The notes under the pieces are model-generated. The model was not told the origin of the DNA, searched no databases, and worked only from the letters and a program-made list of their open reading frames with translations. Shown piece after piece: positions 35,301 to 43,293 of a DNA stretch of 47,800 nucleotides. Within the stretch, counting starts at the first letter, position 1. Each line of letters begins with the position of its first letter. The translations under genes were made by a program, and so were the position numbers. This DNA is from Plectonema radiosum NIES-515 (GTDB taxonomy: Bacteria; Cyanobacteriota; Cyanobacteriia; Cyanobacteriales; Nostocaceae), in assembly GCF_025753815.1 (NCBI RefSeq), contig NZ_JAOWRF010000151.1, positions 1 to 47,800 of the forward strand, given 5' to 3'.

Positions 35301-35933
35301 TTGATTAGTGACTCTAGTATTTGCACCTAATGCCGTGCCTGTCACACCAACTGGTGTAGTTCCATTAACTGCTCTGATTGTCACTCTATCTTGGAAGATT
35401 CTTCCTACGTCTCGCGTACCATTTCGGTCAATGTCTAAAAAAGTGAGGGGGGATGCTAGGGTGACTGGTTGTGCAAAAGTGATGGTGAGTGTGGCACTGG
35501 TTCCAACTTCTGCCGGATTATCATCTCGAGGTTGTCCAGGTAGCGAATTTCCTCCGATATTAAACCTGAGATTTGGTCCGGGAATACCACCGTATACTTC
35601 TGGCTCAATACGTGTTTCCCCTGCGTCGATGACTCCAGGGCTACTTTCAGTGAAGCGGAAGGTAGTACTAATGCCGGCAACGCTCAAATTCTGACTTAAA
35701 AAATCTTGCAGGTTGGTGGTAGGATTCCACTCTAAAGTTGTGGGTGATGTCCCAGCTGGACAACTTGTTTGTGCTTGTGCCAAAGCCTTCCCACCCGATG
35801 AAATGCTTTTTAGCAATGGATATTGTATGGGAACTTGCGGCACTGTAAACAGCAGTGTCAAAAGTGTCAGTTTTAAAGGTTGAAATATTTGAGAGTGGGT
35901 GATTGCTGGTAAACGCTTAAATAAAGGTTTCAT
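32322..35933 (-). CDS. Giant surface protein with about eight SdrD/CnaB-type repeats
   Basis: About 1203 aa from ATG 35933; the frame extends to a TTG at 36011, but the ATG precedes a signal-like segment (LKLTLLTLLFTVPQVP, then ALAQAQ). After an N-terminal beta domain of about 220 residues come about eight repeats of about 85-100 residues of the form GSIGDTVFNDTNGNGVQD, a beta sandwich with TTTTNSNGNYSF and LPPGSYRVTV, ending VDFGF. DTNGNGVQD is an EF-hand-like calcium loop typical of SdrD B domains. The C-terminus (about 150 residues, YTIYYLAEGDQDLQNVSFCD) is DUF11-like. No LPXTG anchor is expected in a cyanobacterium. Neighbouring repeats 1 and 2 are almost identical in DNA. It probably forms extended, calcium-stiffened cell-surface structures and belongs with the envelope genes upstream. 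Confidence 0.88.
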   Translation of the reverse strand: MKPLFKRLPAITHSQIFQPLKLTLLTLLFTVPQVPIQYPLLKSISSGGKALAQAQTSCPAGTSPTTLEWNPTTNLQDFLSQNLSVAGISTTFRFTESSPGVIDAGETRIEPEVYGGIPGPNLRFNIGGNSLPGQPRDDNPAEVGTSATLTITFAQPVTLASPLTFLDIDRNGTRDVGRIFQDRVTIRAVNGTTPVGVTGTALGANTRVTNQGNSVLAEGINENAQTTENAGNIQVTPAGAITQIQVLYQPGTEYGAPGQDETIGLARLNICTPIPGTGSLGDTVYNDTNGNSTQDTGETGISGVPVNLAGAGPDGVFNTPDDITRTTTTDSNGKYSFPGLPAGSYRVTVNNPAGLTPTQTQPNAVGLGAGQTIDTLDFGFTGQRGSIGDTVYNDTNGNNTQDTGETGISGVPVNLAGAGPDGVFNTPDDITRTTTTDSNGKYSFTGLPGGNYRVTVNNPAGLTPTQTQPNAIALANNQNIETVDFGFTQQPSGVSSIGDIVFNDTNGNGVQDEGEPGISGVTINLRDSSGNIVATTTTNSSGNYSFPNLAPGNYTVSVPNPPAGFTPTLVPSSISLQPGQNVNTADFGFTQQPRGTIGDTVFSDTNGNNTQEPGEPGIGGLTVVVRDSSGNTVATTNTDANGKYSVNVPPGSYTVAVTNPPQGFTPTLTQPNPINVGSGQNIDTVDFGFRPTSQGSIGDTVFQDLNGNGVQDSNDVGLGGVRVRLFGPGPDGIINTPDDNQIAEQFTDNTPNIVIGGRGNYTFNNLPPGIYRVESDTPPGNPPNDRAFLTTGRNPIIVNLAANQNFLNADFGFNMTGFTGNNPGSIGDTVFNDRNGNGIQDQGEPGVPNVPLTLTLPGPDGQLGTPDDTTQTTTTNSNGNYGFNNLPPGSYRVTITQPFDFPQITTGSPQVDVNLQSGQTLNNVDFGLLRPPGGSIGDFVFNDRNGDRTPSPGETGIPNAILTLRNSSNQIVATTTTNNNGNYIFTGLPLGNYTVEVTRPGSGLNPTTNTTLTANLTEANPDNLNIDFGFRGGVVGAANTGLRLVKRITNVFRSGQPVNIANFNSFVDDSNDNNDNILQQAGRPPAGVTQIETALQSGDEVEYTIYYLAEGDQDLQNVSFCDLIPPETSYSSGEISVNRTGTNSLLTNAQDSDQGAFFTPLQPLPQPNQCLSQTNTKGAVIVNLGTITPDRNFGFLRFRVRID

Positions 35934-36189
35934 AAAATAACTCGGTAAGTGGGAAACGAGTGCGGCTTTAGCCCTGACTAGGGAAACGAAGGAGTGCGGT
36001 TTTAACCGCAAGCGAGAAAATGTTTGCCAAGAGTGCGAGAGTTCGCTATAGTAGCGATAGTTACAGCGAAAGTACCATGTATCTGACTAAAAAAAAATCA
36101 AATACGGGGACTTAAAGCCAGTAAGTTTGAAGCCTTGAAAAAGCTGTGCAGACTGAGCAAAAACCTTTGCAACCTAGGGTATACAGTAA

Positions 36190-36669
36190 GGTAGGCTGCT
36201 GATTAATCCCAACGTCAAAGTTAGGGACTACCTGAGCAAAGCCGCTCGATAGATTATCAACCATTGCATGAAGCCGGGAATTGATCAGCTGGTAGTAGGC
36301 TTTAATGTTGGCATGAAGCCGGAAATCAATATTGGCTCTGGTAACAATTAAAACTTTGTCCAAATTCCCCACAGGAGCTTTAGGTTTCAACTCAAAGCTC
36401 TCTGTGAACTGTATGGGATTAAGTACGTTGAGCAAAAAGAATTTTACACCAGTAAGGCTAGTTTTCTTGATGGTGATACTATCCCTGTCTTTAATGCCGA
36501 TAATCTTCAAGAACATCACTTCTGTGGAAAACGGGTTAAGCGTGGTTTGTATCCTACTCAACATGGTTTCTTAGTTAATGCAGATTGCAATGGTGCAGCA
36601 AACATTCTTCGTAAAAGTAACCAGAGAGTCTTAGGAGGACTCGCTAGTGGGCTTTTGGCTAACCTTTAA
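36190..36669 (+). pseudogene. tnpB: Decayed tnpB (second IS200/IS605 lineage), C-terminal part
   Basis: In one frame ending with TAA at 36667-36669 the DNA reads VRDYLSKAAR, LVVGFNVGMKPEINIG, NFVQIPHRSFRFQLKALCEL, FYTSKASFLDGD, GKRVKRGLY and NADCNGAANILRK, all standard TnpB phrases. In-frame stops occur at 36250 (TAG, where a Tyr is expected) and 36349 (TAA, where Gln is expected), and another at 36187. The N-terminal half is missing. The relic is a different lineage from the intact tnpB at 701. A minus-strand ORF over the same DNA is a shadow. It splits the envelope-protein block. Confidence 0.85.
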
Positions 36670-36678
36670 GAGTGAAAA

Positions 36679-36759
36679 TCTCTTGACACTCTCAGTGTCA
36701 AGAGACCTGAGAGGGTCAAGTCAAGTCTGACAGAAAAATTTCCCCCCCCCAGACTTGAC
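36679..36759. repeat. Right-end hairpins of the decayed tnpB element
   Basis: Perfect 12-bp stem TCTCTTGACACT (36679-36690) / AGTGTCAAGAGA (36694-36705) with a 3-base loop, then 10-bp arms GTCAAGTCTG (36720-36729) / CAGACTTGAC (36750-36759) enclosing a run of C. It starts 10 bp after the tnpB relic stop. It may also end transcription from the envelope gene upstream. Confidence 0.75.
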
Positions 36760-36814
36760 GCACGATCGCTTTATTGATGATTTAATTTCATACTTCATAC
36801 TTCATGCTTTTGCG

Positions 36815-39091
36815 TTACCTTCTACCTCTAGATGGTTCGATTTGTAAGTCTTGTTCTTGTCCTTCAATAATGATGTCGATCCCTCTAATGTCTCTGAAAA
36901 TAATTTCCGCACGGCGATCGCGTGCATAATCCACCCGACCACTACCATCACTTACACGCTGGCTTTCACCCTGAGAACGAATGGTCATGCGTTCTGGAGC
37001 GATACCTTGCTGCAATAAGTAATTTCTCGTAGCTAATGCCCGTCGTCTACCCAATGCTTGGTTATAGGCGTCACTAGCACGGGGGTCGGTGTGACCAATT
37101 ATTTCAATCACAATCACCGGATATTGCTTCAACACCTGCGTTACCCGATCCAAAACCAGCGCACTCGCTGGACTAATAAAGGATTTATCTAAGGCAAAGT
37201 GAACGTTGCGCGGTACACGTATCCGTAACGGTTCTGGTGGTGTTTCTGGTGGTGGTGCTGGGGGTTCTGGTGGTGGGGGTGGCGTCGGTCTTGATGTACA
37301 CTGGGGTGGCTGCACCGGCGTTGGTTGAGAAGATGGTGTCAGGTTGGTTGGTGTCCCAGGAGTGCCAATTACGGCAGCGATCGCAGGTTCCGATGTCCCA
37401 TATTTCGGATCGGTGGCGATCGCACTCACCATTTCTCCGGCTTGCAAGTTTGTCGCCGTCACACTAAAATTGCCTTTGTTGTCTACAGGCACCGTCGCCA
37501 ACACCTGACTCAACGCTCCATAACCTGGTTCATAAAGCGCTTTTTTTCCTCTTTGATAATCTCCTAAACGATATATTGTTACTTGTGAACCTGGGTCAGC
37601 TTTCCCTTGCAAAGTCACACCGTTACCACTCGGTAAAAATGCCCTTGCGGTAAATTCTGGTGCATTAATCGCTCCATTTCCTGTATCGCGGCGTCGATTG
37701 CCTGAATCGCGCTTGGGGTTGGGACCATCTCCCCGTTGAAAGTCGCTGACATCAAGATTTCTTCTTGTGTTGAGGTCAATACTCAAACCTTCCAGAGCCG
37801 TAAATAAGTTATCTTGGATGATATTCCGTTCAGTATCAGGAAACGCTGACACCACTACCCCAGGGCCTGTTTGATGGTCAATCTCGTTACCAATTATTTG
37901 ATGATTGCTTCCCATCACATAAACCGCTGCCCGTCGCAATCGTCTACCGTTATAAGTGATTTTGTTATTTTGTAATAACACATCACCTTCTGGTTTAAAT
38001 AAATACACCCCTGCCCCATCGTTGGCACAAATCAAGTTACCTATAATCTGCGACTTTGTAACCACACCCTCAAACCGCAAGGCATCGGGCATACCGTCGA
38101 TGCCATTCCCCACGATGATGTTTTGTTCAACTACCGTATTTTCACCACGAACTGAGGTAATAATGGCGCTCCCATCATGATAGTAAATTCGGTTTTTGCG
38201 AATTGTCGCTCCTTGGGAATTAAAAACATAAACCCCAAAAGCGGATGTAATTGGTGGCATCTTTTCATCAGTTGTCAGTCCCAACCAGTTGTTTTCAATG
38301 ACAACATTCTTGGGTGGGACATCTCGGTCATAAAAAGGAAAACTACTATTAGGTGGTTGCTGTCGTTTGGTATTGGGAGGTGGAAAGCGATGGGAAATAA
38401 CAATATCCCCCGGTGGTGTCGTCAGCGTCACCGGCTTGGGAATCCCATCATAAATTAATAAGTTGCCTAACTGCTGCTTAACCGGACTAGCATTAAAACC
38501 ATAAATACTTAAGCCGCGAATTGTTATACCATCGGCAACAATAGTCAAGCCGCGAAATATTTCTTTATCTGTCGCTGGAGTTATTGTCACTACCGGCACC
38601 GGAATGGCAATTTCTGCTGTGGCTGAAGTCGCAGCATCATATCCCGGTTGCGTCGCACCATCAATTATCAATCCCGGACTTGACAAATCGGGTAATTGTT
38701 GCTGCAATTGAATCGTTGTTGCGCCATTGGGCAAATTAAACTCAATGCGCGAAGTGCCGCTAGTTTCTGGTTGAACTAAAGCTTTTTCGCTACTGCTGAG
38801 TTGTTCGACTGATAGCGTACCATTAACTAGAGCGATCGCTTCTCGCAATGTCAATTGTTGATCAGCCTGAATATTCCCATCAGAGTTACTATTCACCACC
38901 ACCCGCAAAGAGGAAGGTGGAGTTGCTGTTTGACTCAATGCAACCCCTGAAGTTAAAAGACAATAGCTAAAAGATAAAACAGAAAGAATTGTTAATTGAT
39001 GATTATTGATTCGGGGTTGGGAGAATTTTTGACTCACAACTAAAGCCATACGACTAATCAGCAACAATAAACGAAATTTCATAACAGACAT
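36815..39091 (-). CDS. Beta-helix protein with C-terminal OmpA domain
   Basis: 758 aa. An AGGAG ribosome site supports ATG 39091 (MSVMKFRLLL), followed by a signal peptide-like stretch. The N-terminal domain has the LTLREAI phrase of polymorphic beta-helix proteins, then NosD/pectate-lyase-like parallel beta-helix repeats (about 130-450, e.g. VVIENNWLGLT, IRKNRIYYHDG, VEQNIIVGNG). An Ig-like part follows (GVTLQGKADPGSQVTIYRLG), a Pro-rich hinge (about 590-630: PPPPPEPPAPPP), and an OmpA domain (IEIIGHTDPRASDAYNQALG, RRRALATRNYLLQQGI) that should bind peptidoglycan. It thus looks like a wall-bound exported beta-helix. It lies 110 bp after the barrel gene in the same direction. Confidence 0.9.
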   Translation of the reverse strand: MSVMKFRLLLLISRMALVVSQKFSQPRINNHQLTILSVLSFSYCLLTSGVALSQTATPPSSLRVVVNSNSDGNIQADQQLTLREAIALVNGTLSVEQLSSSEKALVQPETSGTSRIEFNLPNGATTIQLQQQLPDLSSPGLIIDGATQPGYDAATSATAEIAIPVPVVTITPATDKEIFRGLTIVADGITIRGLSIYGFNASPVKQQLGNLLIYDGIPKPVTLTTPPGDIVISHRFPPPNTKRQQPPNSSFPFYDRDVPPKNVVIENNWLGLTTDEKMPPITSAFGVYVFNSQGATIRKNRIYYHDGSAIITSVRGENTVVEQNIIVGNGIDGMPDALRFEGVVTKSQIIGNLICANDGAGVYLFKPEGDVLLQNNKITYNGRRLRRAAVYVMGSNHQIIGNEIDHQTGPGVVVSAFPDTERNIIQDNLFTALEGLSIDLNTRRNLDVSDFQRGDGPNPKRDSGNRRRDTGNGAINAPEFTARAFLPSGNGVTLQGKADPGSQVTIYRLGDYQRGKKALYEPGYGALSQVLATVPVDNKGNFSVTATNLQAGEMVSAIATDPKYGTSEPAIAAVIGTPGTPTNLTPSSQPTPVQPPQCTSRPTPPPPPEPPAPPPETPPEPLRIRVPRNVHFALDKSFISPASALVLDRVTQVLKQYPVIVIEIIGHTDPRASDAYNQALGRRRALATRNYLLQQGIAPERMTIRSQGESQRVSDGSGRVDYARDRRAEIIFRDIRGIDIIIEGQEQDLQIEPSRGRR

Positions 39092-39201
39092 TACTCACTC
39101 CTGTACACCTCGCAAATGGAAACTGGGGACTGGAAGGGGACAAGGAAAAGTTTCTCCCTTGTCTTCCCCATCTACTTTATCTGCCTCTAATCCAAGCGTC
39201 C

Positions 39202-42200
39202 CTAATCCAAGCGTCCCTTGAGACGGCTAACCAGCTTACTTTCGGGTGATTTTTGCGCTTGAGTCTGCCTCAGACGGTTAATCAACTTGCTTTGAGAATT
39301 ATTATTTTTGCTAGCCGTAGGTCCGACTTCCGACTCTTGTTGCTGTTTGGGTACGGGTTTTTGCAATCCAAAACCGCCCAAAAGTTCATTCAACTTCAAG
39401 CTGATATTGACATAAATACCGCCCTGAGACCTATAGCCGGTGAAGTCCCGGTCATCGATGCTACCAAAGCTGTAGCCCAGACCCACCCGCAAGTCAGGTG
39501 TTAAATAATACCCAGTTTCCACAGCTACGCCAAATTCATCGTAATCAGTGCCGCTATTGGAGTTTTGCCCAATCCAGCGTCCTTCTACTGCCAAATCAGT
39601 GCGATAACCGAGTCTGTAACTTGCCCGCATCTGCGCCAAGTTAACTGTACCGTCGTATCTATCCCCATTTAAGTAAGTGACACCATTACGTAGAGCGAAT
39701 TTGCCATAAAACTCCCAGCGCCAGTTTGGGGCATAAATAGCTTCAGCAGAGAAGATATGCCCTGTGGCGGTGGTGCCGGTCAATTGCGCTTCCGGAATTG
39801 AGTCAAAGTTTTGCCGCCACTCATATTTGAGCAAGGCGTTGAATTTATCGTTGCTGGGGTCGCGGTAAGCTATACCAAATCTCAAGTTCGCCGTGTCGCC
39901 AAGTTCTTGAAATCTGACTCCATTGCTGACAATACCAGCATTTGAAGGCAGAAAGACGTTTGCCTCACCTGCTTGTTGAAAGCGAACCAGTGCAGTTAAA
40001 GCGGGTGTAAGTTTGCCAGAAGCAGCGGCGGAAATAACTAGATTGTTGCCTTCGTCGCCATCACGATATTCAAATCTAGTGCTTGCTTTTAAATCAGGAT
40101 TATCAGTATATTCAAATCCTAAACTATACACTGACCCAGCGAACAGTCCCAGTGAAGAAGCAGTTTGACCAACAGCGTAATACTGTTCGTTGCGGTTTCC
40201 GGCAGCGGTGGCGTTAAAGACATTTCTAAATATGTACTGGTATCCAACATTCACCTTTAATCCGGGGGCAACCCGAAAGCCCTGATCTAATCCTACGGCT
40301 CCCTGACCTTGGAAGCCATTAAAACCAGATAGTACCGAATAGCGACCTGTAATTGCCGTATCTTCTGCTAACTTGCGATCAAAAATCGTATCCAACGTGG
40401 TGAAGGAGTTACCACGAAGTAACTCGCTATCATCATAGAATTGGTGAGCAAGTCGCACTGTCACGCCTTGTAAAGCCTTCCAATCAAAGCCTAAGGTAGT
40501 GCGGTTGGGATAAAGTGGGTCAGAGCCATTTATATTCAGTTCATTTTGCGCCTGAAAGGTCAATGATTGAGTTAGAGGTAATTTTAGGCGAGATACTAAC
40601 TGATTCGCATTGCCACTAAAGCGATTGCTCACCCTATCTTCACGCGATCGGTTCACATACTCTACACTCAGATCCGCCGTTCCCAATCTTTGCAAAATGC
40701 CGGCGCGGAAGGTTCTCAACTCATTACTAACTCTGTCCCCAGAACGGGTTTGTGGCTGCGGATCGAATAAGTCAAAAAAGTCTACAATCCTGCCAGCAGA
40801 CCTACCATAGTTTTCTTCAAAGTCGTAACCAACAGTAAAGCTGGTGGTATCAGTCACCCTTGCCAACAACGACCCACCATAACGTGTTTGTCCTGGTGAA
40901 AAACTAAAGGTAGCGTTGTTTGCGAAGTTTGGGTCAACTCCTCGATAATAAGCACTCGCGCTGATTCTCTGGGCAATATTACCAAATGCTTCTAAGCGAT
41001 AAGCATTACCTGTGGCTTCTTGCCCGGTAAGCAAATCGTTGTTAGAACGGGCAAATTCCCCAACAATCCTACCTGAATTCCCCAAGGAAACTAAGAAATC
41101 TGCTCCATACAACTGAAAATTTTGGGCGCCTTGGTCTTCTCTTAAATAAGAACCAGCAATGTAAGTCTTGCTTTCCAAATCATTAGAGAGATTATATTGC
41201 AGTCGTCCCCCGTAAAGCTTGGAATCTTGACCGCCATCATTTTGGTAGGTGACGACGACTCGTCTAACCAAAGTTGCCCCAAAGGGATTCAGGTCTGTTG
41301 AGAGGATGGGACGGCGAAACAAAAGTGTTCCGCGATCGTACTCTATTTCATAATCTTGTCCGCGATACAACTGTTGGCGCTGAACTACTGTACCTGGGCG
41401 ATTAATTTCCTCTGCTTCTACATAAACAATTTCACTTCCCGGAACAATCAACCGTTTGGAGAGGAAATAATTTCCACTAGTTCCGTTGGGGACGAAGGTA
41501 TCGCGCTGGAAACCCTCAATGTTATTGGCATACAAACCAGTTACTTGTAAGTTGCCAAAGTTGTAGTTAGCCTTAAAGCCGTGTAATTGGCGCGAGGTTG
41601 CCGTATACAACTGCGAGGAGCGGTTGAATTCCTGGGTGTTGTAGTCCCCCCACATGAAGTAGTCTGGCTCTGCCCCAGGCACTGAAGAACTGCGCTCAAA
41701 GCGGGCGTAGAAGCTATCTATGGAGGGGGCAGTGGAGGTGAAAGTGGAACTATCACCGTAGACGGGATATTGTTGTTCGCAAAATTGAATTCCACCAAAG
41801 AGGCGATTTCTGCCTTCGCAATCTTGATTGAGCGGACGTTGACTGTTATACGCGCCGGTAAATAACCAATCTCCCACTTTACCTGTGGCAAACACCGCAC
41901 TATAGAAATCAACTTGAGTGCCGCCAGTCCGACCTGGTGCGAGAAAATCGCTATAACTACCGAAATAATCAGTTCCCCGCTGTCCAATCCGCAAATTGAT
42001 TACCCCTGTCACCAACGATGGGCGCAGATAAGTTGTGAATTCAATTTGGGTATAAGCTTCTAATGGCTGGCTGCCAATTAGTTCAAATAAAGAGCTATCG
42101 TTTTGTTGGGGAAATGGTTGGCTTTCGCCGGTTGTATTGGTTTCACCTGTATACGGGATTGATGGTTGCCCGATCGCTTGGGGTGGTAGCTGTCTAAAAC

Positions 42201-43293
42201 GATTTCGGGTCTTAATTTTATCTACCCCTGCCCGTATCCGGACTTGTTGGGGTTTGATATCTGATTGCAAAGTGGCGACGAATTCACCACCGATCGCCCG
42301 AACTTGAAATCCTGGTTGGTCTTTGTCTTGGTCTGCCCCAACAAATTTACCTGCCGTGGTGGTCAATGTCACCATCACGTCTTTGGTGATGAGTTGACCT
42401 TTATCGTCGGTAATTTGCCCAGAAAATTTGATGGTAGAGCGTCCATCAGCTTGAACTCGCGGATCGCCTACAGGTGTAATTTCAATCTGTGCTTTGCGAT
42501 CACCAATAGTCTGCGGTGTACTGCTCGGTAAGACTTCCTGAGTCGTTGGGGGTGCTTCTAGCGGTGTTTGTTGCGACGGTGGAGGAACTGTCTGTTGAAT
42601 TGGGGAAGCCGGATTTTGTTGAAACTGAGTTGCCGGATCTTGAGGAAATCCGCCTGGTTCTGGGGAAAGTTGAGAAATTTGCGAGATTAGGGATGGGAGG
42701 AGTCGAGGAGTCGGTCCAAGGAGGAGTAGAGGAGTCTGTGAAGATGACCCAGATGAAGAAGTAAATTCTCCCTTGTCTCCCTTGTCTCCCTTGTCTCCCT
42801 TGTCTCCCTTATCTCCCTTGTCTCCCTTGTCTCCCTTGTCTCCCTTGTCTCCCTTGTCTTCCTTGTCTTCCTTGTCTTCCTTGTCTTCCTTGTCTTCCTT
42901 GTCTCCCTTGTCTCCCTTGTCTCCCTTGTCTCCCTTGTCTCCCTTGTCTCCCTTGTCTTCCTTGTCTCCCAAGGAGTCCTCTTGTCCTCCTGTTTCCTCG
43001 ACTGCGGTCGAGGTTTCGGCAGATGTCCCAATACGCAAAGATTCGCCTAAGTTAGTGGAAGCATAAGCACTGCTGGAGAAAAATGGTGCGGCGATCGCTA
43101 AAAATACAGGCAAGATTAGGGACTGGGGTAAGGCAAGATTTACATGAGGATTCAGACCCCAACCAAATCTTAAAAGAATTTCTTTCCCAGTCCCCAGTAA
43201 AGAGTCCCTAGTGCACAGTTGTCCTATATTCCGCCTCATACCCAAATCTTTGGCAAAATTTACACAATTTTTTCTAGTTTTTCTAGTTTTCAT
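39202..43293 (-). CDS. Large outer-membrane barrel protein with Ig-like domain and Gly-Asp-Lys repeat
   Basis: 1363 aa. A hydrophobic signal lies at about residues 57-78 (LILPVFLAIAAPFFSSSAYA) after a basic leader. Residues about 110-175 are 22 copies of GDK/EDK; then comes a Pro/Gln-rich stretch, and a Big-1/invasin-like Ig domain at about 265-360 (VTLTTTAGKFVGADQDKD). From about 420 the protein is an outer-membrane barrel: many amphipathic strands ending in aromatic residues (YTQIEFTTYLRPSLVTGVIN, RGQDYEIEYDRGTLLFRRPI) to the GLGYSFGSIDD end, followed by a Gln/Lys-rich tail. It is not a TonB-dependent receptor, as I see no plug. Its ATG overlaps the TGA of the upstream DUF11 gene (ATGA), so they are translationally coupled. 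It may export or anchor the neighbouring surface proteins. Confidence 0.85.
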   Translation of the reverse strand: MKTRKTRKNCVNFAKDLGMRRNIGQLCTRDSLLGTGKEILLRFGWGLNPHVNLALPQSLILPVFLAIAAPFFSSSAYASTNLGESLRIGTSAETSTAVEETGGQEDSLGDKEDKGDKGDKGDKGDKGDKGDKEDKEDKEDKEDKEDKGDKGDKGDKGDKGDKGDKGDKGDKGDKGEFTSSSGSSSQTPLLLLGPTPRLLPSLISQISQLSPEPGGFPQDPATQFQQNPASPIQQTVPPPSQQTPLEAPPTTQEVLPSSTPQTIGDRKAQIEITPVGDPRVQADGRSTIKFSGQITDDKGQLITKDVMVTLTTTAGKFVGADQDKDQPGFQVRAIGGEFVATLQSDIKPQQVRIRAGVDKIKTRNRFRQLPPQAIGQPSIPYTGETNTTGESQPFPQQNDSSLFELIGSQPLEAYTQIEFTTYLRPSLVTGVINLRIGQRGTDYFGSYSDFLAPGRTGGTQVDFYSAVFATGKVGDWLFTGAYNSQRPLNQDCEGRNRLFGGIQFCEQQYPVYGDSSTFTSTAPSIDSFYARFERSSSVPGAEPDYFMWGDYNTQEFNRSSQLYTATSRQLHGFKANYNFGNLQVTGLYANNIEGFQRDTFVPNGTSGNYFLSKRLIVPGSEIVYVEAEEINRPGTVVQRQQLYRGQDYEIEYDRGTLLFRRPILSTDLNPFGATLVRRVVVTYQNDGGQDSKLYGGRLQYNLSNDLESKTYIAGSYLREDQGAQNFQLYGADFLVSLGNSGRIVGEFARSNNDLLTGQEATGNAYRLEAFGNIAQRISASAYYRGVDPNFANNATFSFSPGQTRYGGSLLARVTDTTSFTVGYDFEENYGRSAGRIVDFFDLFDPQPQTRSGDRVSNELRTFRAGILQRLGTADLSVEYVNRSREDRVSNRFSGNANQLVSRLKLPLTQSLTFQAQNELNINGSDPLYPNRTTLGFDWKALQGVTVRLAHQFYDDSELLRGNSFTTLDTIFDRKLAEDTAITGRYSVLSGFNGFQGQGAVGLDQGFRVAPGLKVNVGYQYIFRNVFNATAAGNRNEQYYAVGQTASSLGLFAGSVYSLGFEYTDNPDLKASTRFEYRDGDEGNNLVISAAASGKLTPALTALVRFQQAGEANVFLPSNAGIVSNGVRFQELGDTANLRFGIAYRDPSNDKFNALLKYEWRQNFDSIPEAQLTGTTATGHIFSAEAIYAPNWRWEFYGKFALRNGVTYLNGDRYDGTVNLAQMRASYRLGYRTDLAVEGRWIGQNSNSGTDYDEFGVAVETGYYLTPDLRVGLGYSFGSIDDRDFTGYRSQGGIYVNISLKLNELLGGFGLQKPVPKQQQESEVGPTASKNNNSQSKLINRLRQTQAQKSPESKLVSRLKGRLD
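42772..42969. repeat. 9-bp repeat (GGAGACAAG on the minus strand), 22 copies
   Basis: 198 bp = 22 x 9 bp, plus-strand unit CTTGTCTCC or CTTGTCTTC, inside the barrel gene; it encodes Gly-Asp-Lys (or Glu-Asp-Lys). The G/E variants are clustered (five EDK units together), so units spread by local duplication. The same unit makes the array at 47544-47738. Confidence 0.97.

Noticed and set aside
36112-36564. 150-codon minus-strand ORF between the SdrD and OmpA genes
   Set aside because: It is the antisense shadow of a decayed tnpB on the plus strand; the plus-strand reading gives clear TnpB phrases.
42687-43066. Other-frame ORFs across the 9-bp repeat in the barrel gene
   Set aside because: A stop-free repeat opens several frames. 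Only the frame continuous with the 1363-aa barrel protein is credible.
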